Shown in pieces: positions 17,401-24,860 of a stretch of 28,094 nt of DNA. The notes below the pieces were generated by a model. That model had not been told where the DNA came from. It saw nothing but the letters and a program-made list of their open reading frames with translations, and did no database searches. The translations under genes were made by a program, and so were the position numbers. Each line of letters starts with the position of its first letter. Within the stretch, counting starts at the first letter, position 1. The stretch is taken from NCBI GenBank assembly GCA_031548325.1, contig JAVBRE010000250.1, forward strand, positions 1-28,094, given 5' to 3'. Origin of the DNA: FLUQ01 sp031548325 (GTDB lineage: Bacteria > Desulfobacterota > Desulfovibrionia > Desulfovibrionales > Desulfovibrionaceae).

Positions 17401-20400
17401 ACGCGGCCCTACCTTGCGCCGGAGCCCTTCAGTCCTTGCGCAAAGGCGCGCGTCACGCCCTTTACCGGGCCCGCGTCCAAAACAATTACAACGGGTTTGC
17501 CGCTGGCAGAGCCGCAATCCTTCGGCGTAGCCGTGGACAAAGACGCGCTGTATGAAGCGGCGGCCCGCTTTTCTTTGCACTACGGCCCGGCTTTTCGCCC
17601 GGTGGAGCGAGCCTGGGTCCGCAGCGGCGGCGAATTTCCGGAAGTTCTGGCCTGTCTCGCCCCTCCGGACCCGCATGGCGCCACAGGCATGCTCCTGCCG
17701 CCCACCTTGCTGGACGGGGCCTTTCAGACTCTGTTCCTGCTGCTGGGCGCGCGGCGGGAGCGGGCGGCGGGGCAGGCCTATCTGCCGGTCAGCTTTGAAC
17801 GCGTCGTTCTTTACAGCTCCGGCGTTCCGCGCTTCGCTCACGCCCGTCTTGACCGGATGAGCCCCCGGTCCGTCGCCGCTTCCTTCCTTTTGCTGGATGC
17901 GGACGGCGAGGCGCTCATGCGGCTTTCCGGCTGCCGTTTTCGCCGGGCCGCCTGGCTGGAACAAGAAAAAACGCCTCCGGCCCCCTATGTCATGGATCTG
18001 GAGCATTCTCCGCATCCGGATGCCGATCCCCTGCCCGCCCGGCTTCCCTTTCAGGCCATGCGCAAAAAAATGGAAAAAGCGCTACGGGAAACCGCTTTCC
18101 CCGATGCAACGGCCGCGCCGGTGCATCCCTATCTGCTGCTTCAGTTCGCCGCCCTTTCGAGCATGCATGAATCCGTGCTCTCTCTCTGCGGCTTTCCGGA
18201 AATGGTCTGCGACCTCGTCCCCGAAGAGCTTGTCGCTTCCGGCAAACTGGCCCCTTCTCAGGAGTCCTGGCTTTTTCATATGCTGGAGCGGCTGGAAAGC
18301 GCGAACCTGGCGGCCAAGCTCAACGGGCAGTGGCAAATCCAGCCACGAGGGCAACGTCCCTCGGCAACGGCCCTGTGGCGCACCCTGGTCAGTTCCGCCC
18401 CCGGCTGCCTGCCGGAAGCTTCGCTCCTCGCCCACACGGCGTCCATATGCACGGATGTTCTGCGGGGAAGCTACGATGCGCGGCCGGGCGAGGCTCTGCC
18501 CTCTGCGCTGGCGGCAACCTATTTCAACAACGCCGCCGTTCTCTCTCCCTTTGCCGCCGTGCTGGAACAAGGGCTGCGCAGCCTGTTCCATGGGCACAAT
18601 GAAGGCGAAACGCGGCCCGTCATGCAACTGGCTCAAAACGGCGCGGCCCTGCTCGCCCGCGCTCTTCCCTTGCTGCGCCAGGCGGACTGCCGGTATACCG
18701 TGGGCGCCAAAGACACGGCGGACGCGGAAAATCTGTCCCTCCTTTTTACCCAGGAGGGCGGTCCGTCCTTTCGCGCGCTGAACCCCGAAAATCTTGAACC
18801 GGAACTGCGGGGCAGCCAGCACTGCATCATCGCTTCTTTCAGCCTGCACGAGCACGACAACAGCGCCCTGGTCCTTGAAAACTGCCTGGCCATGCTCGCC
18901 CCCGGCGGCGTGCTCTGCCTTGTGGAACACGCGCCCTCGGCGTTCATGGACTATGTTTTCGGTTCCCGCCCGTCCTGGTGGTCGGCATCCGCAGACAGAA
19001 CCCTGCCTGTTTCCCGTCTGCAGCCGCGTTCCGCCTGGGAAAAACAGATGCGCGACGCGGGGTTCACGGAAGTCTCCGGCCTTGGCGAAGAAAATGACGC
19101 CGCGTCTCCGGCCTTCATCATTCTGGGAAAAAAACCCCCGGCCGCGCCGGCTTCGACCGCGCCGGCCCCCGGCGCCGTAAAAAAAGAGGAAGGCTCCTCC
19201 GCGGTCTGGCTGCTGGTTTCAGGCAAACAGGGCACAGCCGGCGAAGCCCTGGCCGAGCGTCTTGCCGAAGAGTTGCGGACCCGGATCGGAGTTGGAGCCG
19301 TCCATGTCCGCCGCGGCGACATGTTCGGCAAGACCCGTTTCGCCGGGCAATCCGCCGAAAGCTGGACCGCGCTTCTCGCCGCCATGGGCGGCAAGCCGCT
19401 GAACCTGGTTTATCTCGGCGGCTACGACACGCGCCCGGATATCGGTCTCAAAGAGCTGGCCTGCCTGCAGACCGGCGGACCGGCGGATCTGGCCGCCCTG
19501 GCTTCGGCCTGGGACGCCGCCCGGACGGACCTGCGCCTGTGGGTCGTCACCGGCGGCGCTCTGGCCGGAAACGAACGGACCGGCGCGGCATCGCCGCTGT
19601 TCCACCCCGTCCCTTCACAAGGGGCGCTGGCGGGTTTTGTCCGCGTGCTGTCCAACGAACTGCGCGGACTCACGATCCGCTTGCTGGACCTGCACACTGA
19701 TGCGCCCGACCTTGCGCCCGCGTTGCGCGAACTGCTGCACCCCACCGAAGAGCCGGAAACCGTTCTGGTCGGCGACGCCCGTTTTGTGCCCCGCCTGACC
19801 CGTCTTGCGCAATCGCAGGTCCCGGTTTCGGCGGAGCCGCGTGAAAGCGGCTGTTCTCTGGCCTTTGACACGCCGGGCAGATTGCAGAACCTGTACTGGA
19901 AAAAAACACCTCTGCCCCTGCCCGGCCCGGGCAGGGTGCGAGTGGCGGTACGCTGCACGGGGCTCAATTTTCGCGACGTAATGTGGAGCATGGGGCTGCT
20001 GCCGGACGAAGCTCTGGAAAACGGTTTTTCCGGCCCCACTCTGGGCATCGAATGCTCCGGCGTCATCGACGCCCTGGGCGACGGCGTACAGGATTTTGCC
20101 TTGGGCGACGAAGTGTTCGGCTTTGCCCCGGCCTGTTTCAGCACGCATGTGATCGCCCCGGCCGAATCCATGATCCCGAAGCCCAAAGGCATGCGTTTTA
20201 CGGAAGCGGCAAGCCTGCCCGTGGCTTTCATCACGGCCTGGTACGCCATCAAGCATCTGGCGGCCATGCAAAAGGGCGAGCGCATTCTGATTCACGGCGC
20301 GGCCGGGGGCGTGGGGCTTGCGGCCGTGCAGATAGCCGCGCAACTCGGCCTTGAGGTCTACGCCACGGCCGGCGCTCCGGAAAAACACGCCTTTTTGCGG

Positions 20401-22092
20401 CGCCTGGGCGTCAAGCACCTCTTTTCTTCCCGCTCCCTTGCTTTTGCCCCCCAGATTATGGAGGCCACGAACGGCAGGGGCGTGGATGCCGTTCTCAATT
20501 CTCTGGCCGGAGAAGCCATCGCCGCCGGGCTTTCCGTGCTGCGTCCCTTCGGCCGTTTTCTGGAACTGGGAAAACGCGATTTTTACGCGGACAGCCCCAT
20601 GCGGCTTGCGCCGTTCAGCAACAACCTTTCGTATTTCGGCATTGACGTGGACCAGCTTTTCACCCACCAGCCGGCTCTGACCAGAACTCTTTTTCGTGAA
20701 CTGGCCGAGTTTTTCGCCAGCCGCAAGTTTCTCCCGCTGCCGCATGCGGTCTTTCCGGCCGGCCGCGCCGTGGAAAGCTTTCAGGCCATGCAGCATTCCA
20801 CCCACATCGGAAAACTGGTCGTTGCCATGGACGGAGCCAAAGACGCGGCAAAGCCGGAGCAGGGTCCGCTTCGGCGCATGGAACTGGCGGCGGATGCGAC
20901 CTACCTCGTCACCGGCGGCTGCGGCGGTTTCGGGCTGGCCACGGCGGAACGTCTGGCCAAGCGCGGGGCAAAGCATCTGCTGCTGCTCAGCCGCAGCGGG
21001 CCTAAAGACGCCGAGGCCGTGAAAAAAATCGAAGACCTGCGCGACAGCGGGGTTTCAATCACTCTTGCCGCCGCGGATGTGGCCGACGCAAAAAAGCTCC
21101 GCGCCTGCCTGAAAAAGCAGCGCGCCGCCATGCCGCCCTTGCGGGGCGTCATACATGCCGCCGCCGCTCTGGATGACGGGCTGATAGCCTCGCTGACGCC
21201 GGAACGCATCCGGGGATCGCTTGCGGCCAAAAGCCTGGGGGCCTGGAACCTGCACGAAGCGACCCTTGATTGCCCTCTCGACTTCTTCGTGCTGTATTCT
21301 TCGGCCACTACGGCCTTCGGCAACCCGGGCCAGGCCGGATACGTGGCCGCCAACTGCATGCTGGAAACCCTGGCAAACCGGCGCAGGCTGCAAAAACTGC
21401 CCGCCCAGGTCATCGGCTGGGGTCCCATAGGCGATACCGGCATGTTGGCCCGCAACGAGAAAGCGCGGCAGGTGCTGTACAACGTGCTGGGCGTCGGAGC
21501 CATACTTTCGTCCGAGGCTCTGGATTGGCTGGAACACTGCCTGGACCTTGATATCGGCGCCAGCCACTACTTCGGCCTGGACTGGCAGAACAAGGGGGGA
21601 CAGCCCGACAAAGCGGCGCTTGCCTCGCCCCGTCTCGCGCGGCTGCGCCCGCGCCGGCTTGCCGCCGCCGTGACGCAAACCGCTCCCCTGGAATATCTGC
21701 GCTCCTGCTCCGCCCAGGAAGGCACGGCGCTCGTCGCTTCCCTGCTGGCGGAAGAAATAGCCGCCGTGCTGCGCCTGCCCAAAGACAAGCTCGCTCTGGA
21801 CGCGCCTCTCGTCTCCCTGGGCATGGATTCGCTCATGGGCATGGAATTGTCTCTGACCGTGGAACAAAAATTCGAGATCACCGGGTACGTGCTGCCGCTC
21901 TCGGAAGAAGCCACGACCGCCAGCCTGGCCGCCGCGATTTACACGCGCATCGCCGGAGAAGAAGCGGCCGACGGCGACAGCGAAAACGCCGCCGGCACTC
22001 TCCTTTCTCTGGAACGCAAACACAAGGTGCATCTGCCCGACGCGGAACGCGACGCCTTGTTGAAAACTCTAAAAGGAAATACGCGTGGATAA
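14404..22092 (+). CDS. rkpA: Iterative highly reducing type I PKS / FAS-like synthase (RkpA-like)
   Basis: A 2562-residue megasynthase, predicted to make a reduced acyl chain held on its own ACP. Domains in order: KS about 8-430 (Cys178 in DTACSSS, His313 in EAHGTGT, His353 in NIGHLEP); AT about 542-860 (Ser635 in GHSVGE; YPFH at 735-738 suggests malonyl); DH about 903-1190 (His934, Asp1104 in LLDGAFQ); a degenerate methyltransferase about 1200-1580; a structural KR half about 1600-1800; ER about 1815-2143 (GAAGGVG 1965-1971); KR about 2165-2400 (GGCGGFG 2171-2177, Lys2276, Ser2299/2300, Tyr2313, B-type LDD 2256-2258); ACP about 2438-2516 (Ser2476 in GMDSL). No thioesterase follows, only a 45-residue charged tail. 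The GTG start has AGAGGA 7 bases upstream. Order and neighbours match Sinorhizobium RkpA as I remember it. Confidence 0.93.
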   Translation: MRHNVADPIAVIGAACRFPGGASDLTAFWALLKNGVDAVTALPEDRCSRDRYFSAVKRLGGHSYSNAAGVVEHTKEFDSEFFGISRKEAQSLDPQQRMALEVAWEALEQANISASSLRGSSAGVFMGASNMDMALHRSDDPAALTAYTMTSSALSIIANRISYFLDLHGPSLTVDTACSSSLAAVHMACEEIRAGRIPLAVAGGVNLLLAPFPFIGFARARMLSPTGRCRVFDAAGDGYVRGEGAGAVILKPLAQALKDGDTILAVIEGSGVNSDGRTTGLSLPNGKAQAALIAEIYERFNLDKSKLAYVEAHGTGTTVGDPIEASAVGEVLGKTLKGVRPLQVGSVKSNIGHLEPASGMAGLLKALLVLQHGEIPPNIHLNTPNPAIDFSGLNITVPTALTPLPDLGGNELVSINSFGFGGTNAHVVLRKMEENSVLPRPSKKNFAGQGQCGPFFLTAKSRPSLTNLAGRYADLLEGADTQRCYDTAATLALHREQMRFRALVGASSPAELAARLRKLEKSAEQQDASSLISETAQSDGAGVFVFTGNGSQWAGMGANLFAASRPFREAVEEADALFAPLSGWSIMDTLRNPAKHAEAFDLTEKNQPLLFALQIGLVRALAAKGLVPAAVTGHSVGEVAAAASAGILRLPDAVKVIHFRSLFQASTRDAGGMAVANMTEKTAAELLGPFAGAVEVAAVNTAASLTLAGESKALRSLLQRCKRERIATKSINVLYPFHTRAMDAFRQDLLLALQDISPRKARIPFFSTAYAGKRKTDLDNEYWWNNIRRPVRFAAAIEAALAEGHRLFLEIGPAPLLLSYLRDTARRSSLRIFAGATLSRHGDEAAELDEAWKNAWKNGWSLDAARHFSAPWRRRPLPLYPWNREFLWVPDSPECRSFLKEPRKHPLLGWQLPGAAPIYENTLNLADFPWLADHKAGNNTPYPAAAFIESMLAAAREMHPAGGLELSRIALFRPLNLSADSAAAVRISLDPEDGGLLLETRPYLAPEPFSPCAKARVTPFTGPASKTITTGLPLAEPQSFGVAVDKDALYEAAARFSLHYGPAFRPVERAWVRSGGEFPEVLACLAPPDPHGATGMLLPPTLLDGAFQTLFLLLGARRERAAGQAYLPVSFERVVLYSSGVPRFAHARLDRMSPRSVAASFLLLDADGEALMRLSGCRFRRAAWLEQEKTPPAPYVMDLEHSPHPDADPLPARLPFQAMRKKMEKALRETAFPDATAAPVHPYLLLQFAALSSMHESVLSLCGFPEMVCDLVPEELVASGKLAPSQESWLFHMLERLESANLAAKLNGQWQIQPRGQRPSATALWRTLVSSAPGCLPEASLLAHTASICTDVLRGSYDARPGEALPSALAATYFNNAAVLSPFAAVLEQGLRSLFHGHNEGETRPVMQLAQNGAALLARALPLLRQADCRYTVGAKDTADAENLSLLFTQEGGPSFRALNPENLEPELRGSQHCIIASFSLHEHDNSALVLENCLAMLAPGGVLCLVEHAPSAFMDYVFGSRPSWWSASADRTLPVSRLQPRSAWEKQMRDAGFTEVSGLGEENDAASPAFIILGKKPPAAPASTAPAPGAVKKEEGSSAVWLLVSGKQGTAGEALAERLAEELRTRIGVGAVHVRRGDMFGKTRFAGQSAESWTALLAAMGGKPLNLVYLGGYDTRPDIGLKELACLQTGGPADLAALASAWDAARTDLRLWVVTGGALAGNERTGAASPLFHPVPSQGALAGFVRVLSNELRGLTIRLLDLHTDAPDLAPALRELLHPTEEPETVLVGDARFVPRLTRLAQSQVPVSAEPRESGCSLAFDTPGRLQNLYWKKTPLPLPGPGRVRVAVRCTGLNFRDVMWSMGLLPDEALENGFSGPTLGIECSGVIDALGDGVQDFALGDEVFGFAPACFSTHVIAPAESMIPKPKGMRFTEAASLPVAFITAWYAIKHLAAMQKGERILIHGAAGGVGLAAVQIAAQLGLEVYATAGAPEKHAFLRRLGVKHLFSSRSLAFAPQIMEATNGRGVDAVLNSLAGEAIAAGLSVLRPFGRFLELGKRDFYADSPMRLAPFSNNLSYFGIDVDQLFTHQPALTRTLFRELAEFFASRKFLPLPHAVFPAGRAVESFQAMQHSTHIGKLVVAMDGAKDAAKPEQGPLRRMELAADATYLVTGGCGGFGLATAERLAKRGAKHLLLLSRSGPKDAEAVKKIEDLRDSGVSITLAAADVADAKKLRACLKKQRAAMPPLRGVIHAAAALDDGLIASLTPERIRGSLAAKSLGAWNLHEATLDCPLDFFVLYSSATTAFGNPGQAGYVAANCMLETLANRRRLQKLPAQVIGWGPIGDTGMLARNEKARQVLYNVLGVGAILSSEALDWLEHCLDLDIGASHYFGLDWQNKGGQPDKAALASPRLARLRPRRLAAAVTQTAPLEYLRSCSAQEGTALVASLLAEEIAAVLRLPKDKLALDAPLVSLGMDSLMGMELSLTVEQKFEITGYVLPLSEEATTASLAAAIYTRIAGEEAADGDSENAAGTLLSLERKHKVHLPDAERDALLKTLKGNTRG

Positions 22093-23437
22093 TGACAAGG
22101 AACCCCTGTTCGGGCTCAGCCCGTCGGAGCAGGAAAAACTGCTCGCCCAATTTTCCGCGACCGGACTCGGCGCGGGCAAGACCGAGCCCGAACGCCGCCG
22201 CAATACCGCGACCGTGCCCGCCCGCTTCGGCCAGTTCAAGGAACTTCCGGAGTACAAACAACTGCAGGTACACCTTATCGTTGCGGAAAAAATGGGTATT
22301 CTGAACCCCTTTTTCATCTGCCACGACGAAAAAGCCAAAGGTTCGACCCGTATCGGCGGCAAAAAATTTCTGAATTTTGCCACCTATGATTACGTCGGCC
22401 TTAACGGCCACCCCGAAGTCAACGCGGCCGCGCGTGACGCCATGGAACGGTACGGCACATCCGCCGGCGCCAGCCGTCTGGTGGCCGGAGAAAGACCGCC
22501 GCACACCGCTCTGGAAAAAGCGCTGGCCGACGTTTACGACGCGCCCGGGGCCGTGGTTTTTGTCAGCGGGCATGCCACCAACGTGTCCACAATCTCCACA
22601 CTGCTGGGCCCCCGCGACGCGGTCTATCACGACGCCCTGGCCCACAATTCCCTGATTCTCGGCGCCGTTCTTTCCGGAGCGGCCCGCTATTCTTACCCGC
22701 ACAACGATTGCGCCGCCCTGGAAACCCTGCTGCACCAGACCCGCTCCAAGCACGAACGGGTCATTATCGCCACCGAAGGCCTGTTCAGTATGGACGGCAG
22801 CATTGCGAAACTGCCGGAACTGATAGCCCTGAAGCAGCAGTACACCTGCTTTTTGATGGTCGACGAGGCGCACGCCCTGGGCGTTCTCGGGGCCACGGGC
22901 CGAGGGTCGGCCGAGCATTGCGGCGTTGCCTTCAACGATGTGGACATCTGGATGGGTACCTTGTCCAAGACCCTGTGCAGTTGCGGCGGCTTTATCGCCG
23001 GCTGCGCGGAACTGGTGGAACTGCTGAAGTTTCGCGCGCCCGGCTTCGTCTACAGCGTGGGCATGCCCCCGCCCCTGGCCGCGGCCTCGACCAAAGCCCT
23101 TGAAATCATGCGGCGCGAGCCGCAGCGCACAGCCCGAATTCAGGAGATCAGCGCGTTCTTTCTGCGCGAAGCCAAGGCCCGAGGCCTGGATACCGGCTAT
23201 GCCGAAGGCTACGGGGTCGTCCCGGTCATCGTCGGCAACTCGCTGGTGGCCGGGGTATTGACGTCCCGCCTTTTCAAACGCCGGATCAACGTGCTGCCCA
23301 TCATTTATCCGGCGGTGGAAGAAGGCATGGCCCGCCTGCGCTTTTTCCTTTCTTCCGAACACCGGGAAAAGGACATTCTCGCCGCCCTGGACGCCGTTGT
23401 CGAAGAACTGCCTAAAGCGCGGGAAAAAACGGAATAA
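22085..23437 (+). CDS. rkpG: PLP-dependent alpha-oxoamine synthase (RkpG-like)
   Basis: A 450-residue member of the family that includes serine palmitoyltransferase, 8-amino-7-oxononanoate synthase and 2-amino-3-ketobutyrate CoA ligase. These enzymes condense an acyl thioester with an amino acid, losing CO2, to give a 2-amino ketone. The PLP lysine is Lys295 in GTLSKTLCSCGG. Asp260 and His263 (VDEAHALG) and His187 (AHNS) are the expected cofactor contacts. An N-terminal extension of about 60 residues precedes the core and could contact the PKS ACP, an inference. The amino-acid substrate cannot be read from the sequence. The GTG start lies inside the end of the PKS gene (8-bp overlap) after AAAAGGAAA. 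This coupling suggests that it releases the PKS product. Confidence 0.93.
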   Translation: MDNDKEPLFGLSPSEQEKLLAQFSATGLGAGKTEPERRRNTATVPARFGQFKELPEYKQLQVHLIVAEKMGILNPFFICHDEKAKGSTRIGGKKFLNFATYDYVGLNGHPEVNAAARDAMERYGTSAGASRLVAGERPPHTALEKALADVYDAPGAVVFVSGHATNVSTISTLLGPRDAVYHDALAHNSLILGAVLSGAARYSYPHNDCAALETLLHQTRSKHERVIIATEGLFSMDGSIAKLPELIALKQQYTCFLMVDEAHALGVLGATGRGSAEHCGVAFNDVDIWMGTLSKTLCSCGGFIAGCAELVELLKFRAPGFVYSVGMPPPLAAASTKALEIMRREPQRTARIQEISAFFLREAKARGLDTGYAEGYGVVPVIVGNSLVAGVLTSRLFKRRINVLPIIYPAVEEGMARLRFFLSSEHREKDILAALDAVVEELPKAREKTE

Positions 23438-23452
23438 TATTCTGGAGTTATC

Positions 23453-24046
23453 ATGTTTGCCTTTCGCCTTGCCACACCCGACGATGCGGACCAGATCGCC
23501 GGCATCGTCGTCGGTACCAGCGAAGGAGTGGTCGACCATCTGTTTGACAAGCTCATTCCCGGCTTAAGCAGCGCGGCCATTCTGTCCGCCGCCTTCATGA
23601 AGGGAGAAGGCGCGTACCGCACCGACAACGTCATCCTTTCAACAAAAGACGACCTGATCACCAGCCTGCTTTTTGCCTACCCGGCAGCCGAGCACAAGGT
23701 TCCGCCGCTCATGGAAAGCCTGCTGCCCAAAAAACGCCTGGATCCCGCCCGGCCCGTCCTTGAACGCGCCATTCCGGACAGTCTGTTTATCAACACCATC
23801 TGGCTGACGGAATCCCTGCGAGGCAAAGCCATGGGCGACGCCCTGCTGGTCGAGGCCGGCGGCCGTTGCCGCCAGATAGGGGTCAACCGCATCAGTCTGT
23901 TCTGCTGGAACGACAATGAACGCGCCTTGCATTTTTACGCTCGCCACGGTTTTGAGCTGGCGGAGCACATTCCGCAGGAGCAATTGCCTCTGGACGGACA
24001 CGCCAAAGGCGGTTCCCTGCTCTGCAAGACATTGAACGGAGGCTGA
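23453..24046 (+). CDS. GNAT-family N-acetyltransferase
   Basis: A 197-residue GCN5-related acetyltransferase. The N-terminal FRLATPDDADQIAGIV is the usual first strand and helix. The acyl-CoA-binding motif A is INTIWLTESLRGKAMGDALL (about residues 112-131), with RGKAMG contacting the pyrophosphate. Motif B is ISLFCWNDNERALHFYARHGF (about 144-164, given here as LFCWNDNERALHFYARHGF), a clear family signature. The start has GGAG about 8 bases upstream and is 15 bp after the alpha-oxoamine synthase stop. Placed between the oxoamine synthase and the ketone reductase, it could acylate the new primary amine. The acyl donor and acceptor are not known, and action on a sugar amine of the capsule is the alternative. 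Confidence 0.88.
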   Translation: MFAFRLATPDDADQIAGIVVGTSEGVVDHLFDKLIPGLSSAAILSAAFMKGEGAYRTDNVILSTKDDLITSLLFAYPAAEHKVPPLMESLLPKKRLDPARPVLERAIPDSLFINTIWLTESLRGKAMGDALLVEAGGRCRQIGVNRISLFCWNDNERALHFYARHGFELAEHIPQEQLPLDGHAKGGSLLCKTLNGG

Positions 24047-24050
24047 GGAT

Positions 24051-24860
24051 GTGGGCAGGAAAACGCGCCATATCCTGATCACCGGCGCCGGGGGGGGGCT
24101 GGGCGGCGCGCTGGCCAGGTCTTATGCCGCGCCCGGCGTCTTTCTTTCCCTTTGGGGCCGCGACCTCGAACGTCTGGAAACCGTCGCATCCGCCTGTCGA
24201 AAGGCCGGAGCCGAAACCGGCATCGTGCTGCAGGATATCCGGGACACGGATGCGACCCTCCACAAACTTCTGTCTCTGGACGAAAGCCGGCCCCTGGATA
24301 TGGCCGTGCTCAATGCCGGGGTTTCTTCGGGCGCCCTGCCCGGCGGACGCCTTGAACCCGCCGCGGACGCCTGCCGGACCATGCAGGTCAACGCCACGGG
24401 CGCCGTGGGCATGGGCGCCGCCCTGTTCGAGCGCATGGCGGACCGGAGGCGCGGGCACCTGGTGTTCATGGCCTCGCTGGCGGCCCTGTACCCGCTGCCT
24501 TCTTCACCCGCCTACTCGGCGGCCAAAACGGCCGTGGCCTGTTATGCCAGGGCCATACGCGCGGCAAAGACCCCGGTCCGCGTCAGCCTTGTGTACCCCG
24601 GCTATGTGGACACGCCCATGAGCCGCCGGCTCAAAGGCCCGCAGCCTTTTCTCTGGAACGCGGACAAAGCGGCCGCCCACATTCGCGAGCGCCTCGGATC
24701 AGGTTCGGACACCATCATCTTTCCGAAACTTCTGGCTTTGGGAACCTGGTCGCTGAACCTGCTTCCCGGTCCCTTGGCCGCCTTTTTTGCCAGGCGCTTC
24801 GCCTTCAGCGTGGAACCGGACGCGGAGTCGCCTCTGGCCGGAGGAAAGATTCGTGACTGA
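24051..24860 (+). CDS. rkpH: Short-chain dehydrogenase, probable 3-keto sphingoid-type reductase (RkpH-like)
   Basis: A 269-residue classical SDR. The NAD(P) loop is ITGAGGGLG (10-18), LNAG is at 87-90, and the catalytic set is Asn114, Ser142, Tyr155 and Lys159 in YSAAK. A hydrophobic C-terminal stretch (LLALGTWSLNLLPGPLAAFF, about 228-247) resembles the membrane-associating tail of 3-ketodihydrosphingosine reductases. In this context it should reduce the 2-amino-3-ketone to an amino alcohol, an inference. The GTG start follows GGAGG by 8 bases. An ATG two bases earlier is in another frame. Nine consecutive G in the Rossmann-loop codons are a potential slippage site. The stop overlaps the next gene by 8 bp. 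Confidence 0.9.
   Translation: MGRKTRHILITGAGGGLGGALARSYAAPGVFLSLWGRDLERLETVASACRKAGAETGIVLQDIRDTDATLHKLLSLDESRPLDMAVLNAGVSSGALPGGRLEPAADACRTMQVNATGAVGMGAALFERMADRRRGHLVFMASLAALYPLPSSPAYSAAKTAVACYARAIRAAKTPVRVSLVYPGYVDTPMSRRLKGPQPFLWNADKAAAHIRERLGSGSDTIIFPKLLALGTWSLNLLPGPLAAFFARRFAFSVEPDAESPLAGGKIRD
24090..24098 (+). repeat. G9 homopolymer inside the SDR reading frame
   Basis: Nine consecutive G bases encode the Ala-Gly-Gly-Gly part of the SDR cofactor loop (codons GCC GGG GGG GGG). A one-base change in length would shift the frame at about residue 16 and abolish the enzyme. Poly-G tracts of this length act as phase-variation switches in other capsule-bearing bacteria. Here only one sequence is available, so variability is not shown. 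Confidence 0.9.

Noticed and set aside
14590..18015. A 1141-codon open frame antisense to the PKS KS-AT-DH region
   Set aside because: The plus strand encodes unmistakable KS, AT and DH motifs. The antisense frame is rich in Gly, Gln and Arg and shows no domain, so it is a composition effect.
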